Below the pieces are notes generated by a model. It saw only the letters and a program-made list of their open reading frames with translations. It did not search any database and had not been told where the DNA came from. A stretch of 64,000 bases of DNA from Mactra quadrangularis. Lineage: Eukaryota; Mollusca; Bivalvia; Venerida; Mactridae. Positions within the stretch are counted from its first letter, which is position 1; every line of letters starts with the position of its first letter. Shown here in pieces: positions 50,001 through 59,000 of this stretch. The stretch spans positions 27,815,327 to 27,879,326 of the forward strand of contig CM046299.1 of assembly GCA_025267735.1 (NCBI GenBank). Direction: 5' to 3'. The translations under genes and the position numbers were made by a program.

Positions 50001-53000
50001 TACACAAATCGTGTAACTAATAAAATGTCTGTGTAATAGACCAATCGCATCGTTTCAATGACAGATAACGGGAAAAGTTTCGCGGAGTTTTAGACCAATC
50101 AGAACGCATGTTTCAAAACTGTAAATTATACCGGAAGTCAGCAGTGTCTCTCAATCGCTGAAAAGTAAAATTTCTGAAATAACGCTTAATTCTATGAAAA
50201 TTATATAAGATATGAAGTTGATACTTACCAGTTTTGTAAAAATATGTGTCAGCTTTCAATTACAACCGGTTTTAATGTCCAGTCGTTTTCCGAAAAGTAA
50301 AAAATCAGTTTGACCGTGGATCACTTCCAAAACGGTTCAATACCATATAGATATATACATTATAATAAGCTGTGTCACGATTCAAAGGCGATGATTAAAA
50401 AAGGACCGTTTTTATGGTGCTTTTTTCAACAATGTTATTTTTAATCATTATTATGAATATTTTATTGAATGTGAGAACTCCAGTGCCAGTGGACCAGCCA
50501 TCTGATGCACCATCTGAGGAATTATTTCAAAAACTTAATTGGATGAAATTTACTGACCGTGTTGACTACAAAAAAGCAATTCTTGTCTACAAATCCCTAA
50601 ACAACAATGCTCCTGATTACTTAAATGGTAAATTTGTTTTTAACAGCAACTCTAAATTACAGTCAAATTCTAATCAACAGCTGTACGTCCAAAAACCTAA
50701 ACTAGAATTCTTTCGAAAATCCTTAACATATTCAGGATCAATTATGTGGAATGAAACTCTTCTTAACATTCGACATGCGGAAAGTCTTACATCATTTAAA
50801 AAACAAATGCCTTAAATGGAAATCTCAATTAAAGTAAATTGGTATTTGTCCACTTGAAATATTCACTCTCTTTCATTTCAGGCTTTTGCAACAATGTATC
50901 ATTTTACTTTATTTTCTATTTCTTGATTCATAAAATGTTTTTCACAATGTAAATAATGTAAATAACTTGTACATGTTTTTTCCAGAAGTCCACATAGAAG
51001 ATTGGATTTATCCAAATGTGTAGCCTTGTTAAATAAAGTCTTTATATTATTATTATTATGTTGCCAGCCATAACATAAGGTGATCTCACACAGAACGCAG
51101 CTAGGGACACAGCTCCTACAAGGTATTCTGGGTTGTACATGGGTTGACTGGTACCAGTATTGGGCTCTGTGTCTGGGAATCAAGTGGTACGAGATAGACT
51201 CAAATGTACCACAAGTGTGTACAAATAAAGCAATGATACACTCGGTCAAGCAAGATTTATCACCATTCTAACACGATTGGCATACAATTTCTGTAGGGTT
51301 GTTTAACATACATACAGTCTAGTATGGTCTGATACGGTCTAGTATGACCAACTGGACATTTAGTTCACAGGATTTACATACGGTCCTACCTACTTTTTTT
51401 CTGTTATACTCGAATTATCACACATTTGTGTATGTTTTGACATAAATTGACTCATTTTGATGTCTTGGCTTCATTTGTATGCGATAGTAGCACAGCTGAG
51501 CTCACTGGTGAAGTGGACTTCATGTTCAGTCGTACATATGTTCTCTTGTATGATCTCTTATACAATCATACACGGACATGGCACCCTAGCCAGATTTTTT
51601 AAAAGTTTTAAAAAACCATACACTAGAATGGCACGAAAGTAACTGGGATCAAAACACAGTTGGTTTGGTTGTATGCACAGTTTACACGGGTGGCCAACCG
51701 TTTAAGCCTAGCGTTCGGTGTAAGACAGGCTTAAGGCATATAAACTGCATGCTAATTTTACTGACAGAAATTATTAAACAACCTACCACAACATTTGGTG
51801 TAACCATCATATTAATTGTCTTCACTATAGTTTGACCTTTAAGTTTCCATGCATATCTTTTATATACTTTTACCACTCTATCACTCCATAAATACATTCC
51901 TGAGCTGTAAAATAAAGATAAGAAAACTTCTTATTGCAAAACTAGACCTATCACTGAATGTGATAATATACCCCCAAGGGTCTCAGTCAAGAAGTTTGAA
52001 TCAAATCCGTACAATCGGTGCTGAGAAAAGTGCAGACAAGATTTTTCATCAAAGGGCCATAACTCTGCAAAAAACAATGGACCAAAGCCAAAATACGATA
52101 TGGACATTCCTGAAATTTGAATCGTAAAATTATAGAAGTATGTATATGTGTTAAAATTCAACACATAGTCCTCACGGCCACAGTGTAATCGAGCATTATT
52201 ACTACATTCGTATTCAATGTAATGAATATTCTTGCATAAAGGTCAGGTCGGGGCAAACTTTACGCACAATATAATAAATATACAATTATAGCGGTTTACA
52301 GAATGTACCTTCATTAGAGTAAACTAATTTATAACTTCTTTAACGACTCAACAAAATCTGCATTGATTGTGGAGTTTAAAATCCATTTATACATGTTTTT
52401 CGGAGTATGCAAAAGATGGTGTCATTTGAAAACGCAAAACCTTAGCTTTGCATACATGGATACTTTGAGATTAAGAATAATTTATAATAGAGAAAATGGC
52501 CTCCAATTGAACTTGGGTACAAATCTACCAACTTTGAGTAGTATACCTTATATTATGTATATATACTAGGACGAAAAAGAAACGCCGGGTACATAAAATA
52601 TGCAACACATGTCCGGCCGTGTTTCGCAAAACAAGAAGGGTCATCGTTAAAAGGGGGTATTTTTTCACATAATCAGCATCGGAAATCGATTGAAACTTCA
52701 ACAGCTGGTTCCATACAGATGACATTTCATACAAAAATAAATATAATAATCCAATAATACAATTTATCCCTTAAAACAATCATTATAGGTTACCCGGCGT
52801 TTCTTTTTCGTCCTAGTATAATTTACTAGGGCTGTCATGATATGGCTATTTACTTTCTTGCATACATTTAAAAAAGATGCTTAAGTTGAAAATAACAACC
52901 ATCTCCTTAGCTGTAGAACGTCCTAGCAATCAAGCTCCTGGATGCCTCGCTAGTTTCACAACTTCCAGTCTCGAAGTATTTGATTCAAGGACAAGTTTTG

Positions 53001-56000
53001 CACAAGTTTCTTACAACCCATTGAATGCACCCCATCGGTTAAACTCTAGTAACATAAGCTTAAATTGAATGAACAATGGGAAATTCAATGTTCCCCTTCT
53101 TTCATTTTGCCAAGAGAAATGTTTTCCATTGAAATAAAGAATATCGCCAAATACATGGCCGTTAAATTCGTACCATGGTACATATATATACAAATGAAGC
53201 CAATATACTAGTATATCATGACAGCCCTATAATTTATTATAGTGATTTTGTCTAGGGAGAGTGCCACACATCATCTACGACCACTACCAATGCATGCTTA
53301 TTATCAGCAATGCAATATTTATGTGTATAGTATATATAATATATATATATAACCTCTGCAGAGCAGCCCTCTACACAACAAATCCTCTGCATAACATCAT
53401 CTTTTTATATTTCCCTTAGACATACATTGTACTTTTAATTTAATTTAACCTTTGCAGAGCAACAACCTTTATACAGCAATACATTATGATGTCTCCGAGT
53501 GGGTGTTGTTTAAGAGAGGTTGTACTGTATCATATATATTAGGGCTGTCACAATACGCCAGAAGCGGTATCGCGATATATTGCAATACACTGGCATCGTA
53601 TGGCGATATGTACCACGATATATTTCAGGCTTTTAGATTTGTAGTGCCTCCGCTGTATTTAACAAAACATTGCAAATCTTGCATACACCTACTGATAGAA
53701 TCTAACATCTTTAAGTATTTACGGTCATTTATGATTGTGACGTGCTCCAATAGTTTAAATTCGTGTAACTTACGGTTAGATGGAATGAAATATGGAAAAA
53801 CTGACGTTTCGCTACTTTAATTTCCAGAAGGAAATAATTATCCAATGAAATAAAAATATCGCCTAATACCGGTATGTTAAAATCGTACCATGGTACGTAT
53901 TGCTGCAGCTGCGTATTGCAATATACTGGTAAACCGGTATATCATGAAAGCCCTAATAAATATGAAGTTATGTATCATTACATGTCATCATTACATTGAC
54001 AAGCCTACAAAACCTCAGTTAAACAACTGTTAAACATACAGCAGATGTTATTTGAAAAAGCTATCAGTCAAACCAAATTAATACCGCTCAGAGATTTTGA
54101 CAATATTAAGCACTTAACATTTACTTACACTCTACTGTCAAACACAAGTGGTTTTCCTGTTAGTATATCCCTCTCAGTTAATGGTCGACCATATCTGTCC
54201 CGATAGAAAGCATACAGTCCTGCTGTAAAACCCTTCAATCAAACAAAAATAATATTTCAATATAATATACATCAAACCTAAATGCTACAAATGTCTTACA
54301 ACATTTTTTGCAAATTTAATACAATAGTTATAACAAAGGAATTGAACATCTGGCACAGTTTGTTTATGCAGGCTAGAAAGTTTGTATGCACATGAAAGTA
54401 AGACAAAATGGTATTTTTAATGATTGTGTTTTTGCATGGCGTCCCACGGGACAGAGATAAGACAAAAAGACTATTTTGTTGTATTTCGTGTTTTAATGTA
54501 GTGCCCCGTGTCTACCATATAAATTACCTATATGTCCAGGGTCATGTGATCTTCAGACTGTAAACAAACTTTTGTTCATTAAATTCTTGCAACAGCCAAA
54601 CTATAGCAAAGATTCAAATAGTGCATAAAATAACTATTACATTTCTTTGTCCAAAAATGCTCACATTGATTTATCAGTTGTAATCGTTTACTTTATAATC
54701 CTATGCACAAATTATTTTGCACATGGTCTAGTTAACCACTAGATTCAAATTTTATGAAAAGTTTGGAGCTGACACAAAAAAATTACAGCAATCAAATAGA
54801 TGTTTTGAAAAGAGAAAAGTTGTAGTTATTTTATGGGCTATTAGAGGTCATTCAACATAGGTGGATCTAGCGGGAGGTCGGGGGTGGGGGGTCGGACCGC
54901 CACCCCCCTAGAAATTTCCAAAATGTACCTGTTAATAAGTGTATTTTTTAAATGTAAGCCATTTTTAAGGAACATAGCCTTTTTTAAGCTTGCTTCACTC
55001 GCCTTAACGCTTAAAATAGATCAAATGGTTGTGTTGTTTTTATTTTTAATATGATGTGTTATTCTGCAAACAATGTACAATGTGGTTATGGTTCGAAAGT
55101 TTGAACCCCCCCCCAAAAAAAAAAAATTTGGACCCCCTTGAAAAAGTTGGATCCCCCCCCCTAGAAAAATCTAAATAATGATCGATTATTTTTCTAAAAT
55201 AAGTAATAGGCAAAAACAATTCTTTGTTTGCCTCATTAGCTGTTGATGTAGATTGAGTGACCACTTGATTAAAAAAACTATCTAGCCTCCTAACCTCCCA
55301 TGGAATATGCCATTTTGTATCACAGCAGGTGGTTAATTAATATTTAAATATTTAATTGATTTGGGCTGGAGACAATTACTTATTTCATAATATAGTCTTG
55401 CTAGTAAATAATGCTGTTCTTTACTACTTCATATCAAATTGGACAAGTTGTACAGAAAATTTAAGGCAATGATAGAGAGTAATATGAACTGACACAATTT
55501 TGTTCTAACCACATTGAATGTATAGTGTAGTACTACCACACCCCAAACTTCTTAAGTATAAAATGTCAACACCACAATTAAGGCAATAGGTCAAGTGTTG
55601 CATGATTATTTTACAGAAGTTGTAATCATTCAACTTCCATCATGGACTATAACACAGTCTTCACTTTAACACTGGACTGATTATGTTTAAGAAATAACTT
55701 ACAGTTGTCTATATTTTGTTGTCTAATAAAATATAGGCACGAGTTGTGATGCGCGTATGATTAAATCACGAGTGCTTTAGCACGAGTGATTTAATAAGCG
55801 CATCAAACGGGTGCCTATATTTTATTAGACAACAAAATATAGACAACTGTAAGTTATTTCGATTCTAACATCGTAAAATACATCCGTAGATAAGATTTAT
55901 TTATAGAACTATTTTCAACTGTCAGAAACGTCATGCTGTTGAAATCCACCCCAGTGCAAAGGCCGAAAATAGCATTTATTTACACCATTCTCACGGATAG

Positions 56001-59000
56001 GTGTTTCTTATTCCGAACAAAAAATATTAAAATCTTAATTATAGAATAGAAACCAAATTGTAAAAGTCAACCCTTATAAACTCGGGCGCCATTTTCGGCT
56101 TTGCGCATTTAACGTGGGGAGTAAAATTTCAACAGCCGTCACGAGCTATATTTTGTTGAATAATAAAGCATAGATGACGTCACATTAAATAAAGAGTGAA
56201 AACGCACGTGCCTATGTTAGAATATATTGTACCTTACATAAAATTGCTTCTTCTTAACGAATATAAAACATAGCGGGCCGTTATAATGTGATAGTGCTCG
56301 CTGATATGATGTGGAGTTGATATCAAACGCTTCTTAAGTGGCATGTAACCCTCGTTGTAATTTTCACAGAGTGTATAATTTTTGGGCAAACAAAGTTTAT
56401 GCTTTTGTTTAGACCTAGTAAATGTTTGACAATGTTTATTCTTTTGCAAAAAATCAAGTGTTAAAAATATGCAGTATGATACAAGAAATAGTATGCATCA
56501 CTGAGAGCCTGCTGGTCTAATAGTGACCTCCCAGTCAGCCCACTAACATATAGAAAACCTAAGCTTTCAGCTTCGGTCCACTATATGTCTAAGGGCTGAC
56601 TGGTTGGTCATTATTTGAGCAGGAGGCCCTCAGTGGTATGTACTACTTCTTTTATAATTATAAGGGCCAAATTATCAACTAGCATGACTATAATTATAAC
56701 ATAAACAAATTTTTCAAGCCTGGATTGACTTCCACTAGTCCAAGGCTTTAGGCAAGTGGGTTCAGGCGATGACTCATATGATTTCAAATAATTGTTTCAA
56801 ATTGATTCAATAAACATAATATTATGGTTAATTGCCAATTGCCAATGCCAATTTCTATGTAATTTATTCTATTGAATTTAAATTCATATGCCCATCAAAG
56901 CTTGTGCCTATATTTTAATATACAGTTAAATATAAAATTACCGAGTTTCAGCGCAAAATCCATATTAACTCAAATAAATGCTTAAAAACCTTCAAAAAAC
57001 ATTTTACCCACAAATGACTCACCTCATTAAGTTCCAGAACTTATTCATAACATTTAAATGGATAAAAAGATATAAAAATAAACAGAGAAAAATATAACCA
57101 GTTTTTTGTTTCTCCTGTAAAATTTCTGAAAATGGAGTTAGCCGAGCTTTGCACTTAGCCATAGATAAGACAACTGTAAATTATTTCTTAAATCAGAATG
57201 TAAATACAATGTATGTACATACCAGTGCATGAAGTATTTCATGTTTTATAGTATATAATAATTCTTCATGTTTATGTATGCTGGTTGATATACTATGTGG
57301 ACATATACTTATATATCCTGCTATTGGTCTGCAAATATAGGTTCATAGGACTAACTTCAATATTTTACAAAATCTTGAATTTATTATTTCAACAGTTTTT
57401 AACACAATTGAAACAGGGATACAGATCTGTCTGTCAAATGTTATTTTCACTCACCCAGGGGGAAATTCAAATGCATTAAGCAACTGGGTGAGTAAGAATC
57501 TAAATCCCTGTAAAACATACGTACCCCAAGTCACATAAAATTCAGGATCAGTCATGAAAACTTTCATTCGGGTAGATTGTACACATGTACAGTACCTACC
57601 AAAAGTTTGGATTTTTTGTAGGCCTACTGAAGAGCTTTTATAAAAAATTGATAATTGTTAATGATATAGAAATGCTTTTTAGTTTTGCTTTTGGCTATAA
57701 TTTTAATAATAACCGGGAATACAAAAATAGCATTAAAGCTATGTTATGGAAGATAATTACAATCAAAATGGTTTTGGAGGCTTAAGGGCTAGTGGTGCAA
57801 TCATAGCAGCCAGTACCATGGGACACGCAGACCTTGAAGGCCCAAGTTGACATGGAAGCAGTTAACAGAGAGGGATCGCAGAGAATAGAATCTCTCTGCG
57901 ATCAACCCTCAAGAGAGAGACACCTGGAGATCAGATGTGAGAAACGCCAGGCGTGCAGCAAGCCAGCTACCTGGAAGGGGACCCACTGACGTTGATAATG
58001 CCCCCACACCAGCACGTTAATCAAAAGTTTGATGATGATGATGATGATGATGAAGGATATCAGGATATCAGCTGAATTTAATAGATGAGATGCATTTATG
58101 AAATTTGTTTTCATTTAATCACAAACCATGCTTAAATATATTTAAAATAATGACTACGAAAATAATCACCAAAATTCAAACATTGTTGTAAATTTCTTTT
58201 GCCTCCAAACTTTTGGTGGGTACTGTATGTCAGTTCATATCTTATTTGGATTTTATGCCATTTATCAAAACTTTTTTATCTAATTATTAGGTCCTCTAAT
58301 TAGCTTTCCTGGTCATTTTAACCACTACTCATTAGGGGTGCTGCGACTATCCAAGTACTTGTATATTCAAGATCTCGACCAGAAAATCAAGATAACTAGC
58401 CGCACTACTAAAAATGAAAATTTTAATTTTTTCCAAATTACGATTGATACACATTTAAACAAAAATGTTATCACCGAAAATGCTGGTAAAAAAATGTTTG
58501 GAGTACATGGTACAAGGTTTTCCATTTAGAAAAAGCTTCTGTAATTTTTCACTTATTTTTGTTATTACATGAATTCATGTATGCTTCTCCATTAACAAGT
58601 AATTCGTGGTTCGATTCGTGAATCATGGTTCGGATCAGATCACCACTTGCTCAACGATCCACAGCCCTATTACTCACTGACTCACTATTTTATAACTACA
58701 AATGTAGTGTTAAGCTGTTGACAAGTTCTAGCAGGATGTTGAATTTTCATGAGAGTATGATCTGCCATGAGGGGAATCAAGCCTGTAAAACTTTCAGTGA
58801 AGAATTTTAAAGGCTAACCTCTGCATCACAATTATGGTTGATTTTTTTTATCTTATTAGTCAAATTTAACCCAATAGCAACACATTCATGAGTGGAAGTT
58901 GAAAGTTTGGTATATACTGAAATTCAACTTTCAAAATAAAAGTAATAAAATAGACAGATTTCATACAAATTACATAGAGTAATTTATTCTAAAAATACTG

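Larger units (their letters stand above)
48699..51060 (+). pseudogene. Decayed LINE (reverse transcriptase), split by a transposon
   Basis: Fragments in order: [12 protein letters not shown] (48767-48802), [12 protein letters not shown] in another frame (48860-48895), then [17 protein letters not shown] and [18 protein letters not shown] (48965-49300). The frame is then cut by the insertion at 49344-50491 and resumes with [18 protein letters not shown] and SYSG/WNETL-like C-terminal residues to a stop at 50815. It ends near 51060 with AATAAAGTC and (TTA)n. At least two frameshifts, a missing 5' half and the insertion make it inactive. It resembles CR1/Jockey-clade LINEs; the clade is not firm. 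Confidence 0.8.

Noticed and set aside
50899..51249. 116-codon minus-strand frame
   Set aside because: Lies over the LINE 3' end and intronic sequence; no motif, no splice context.
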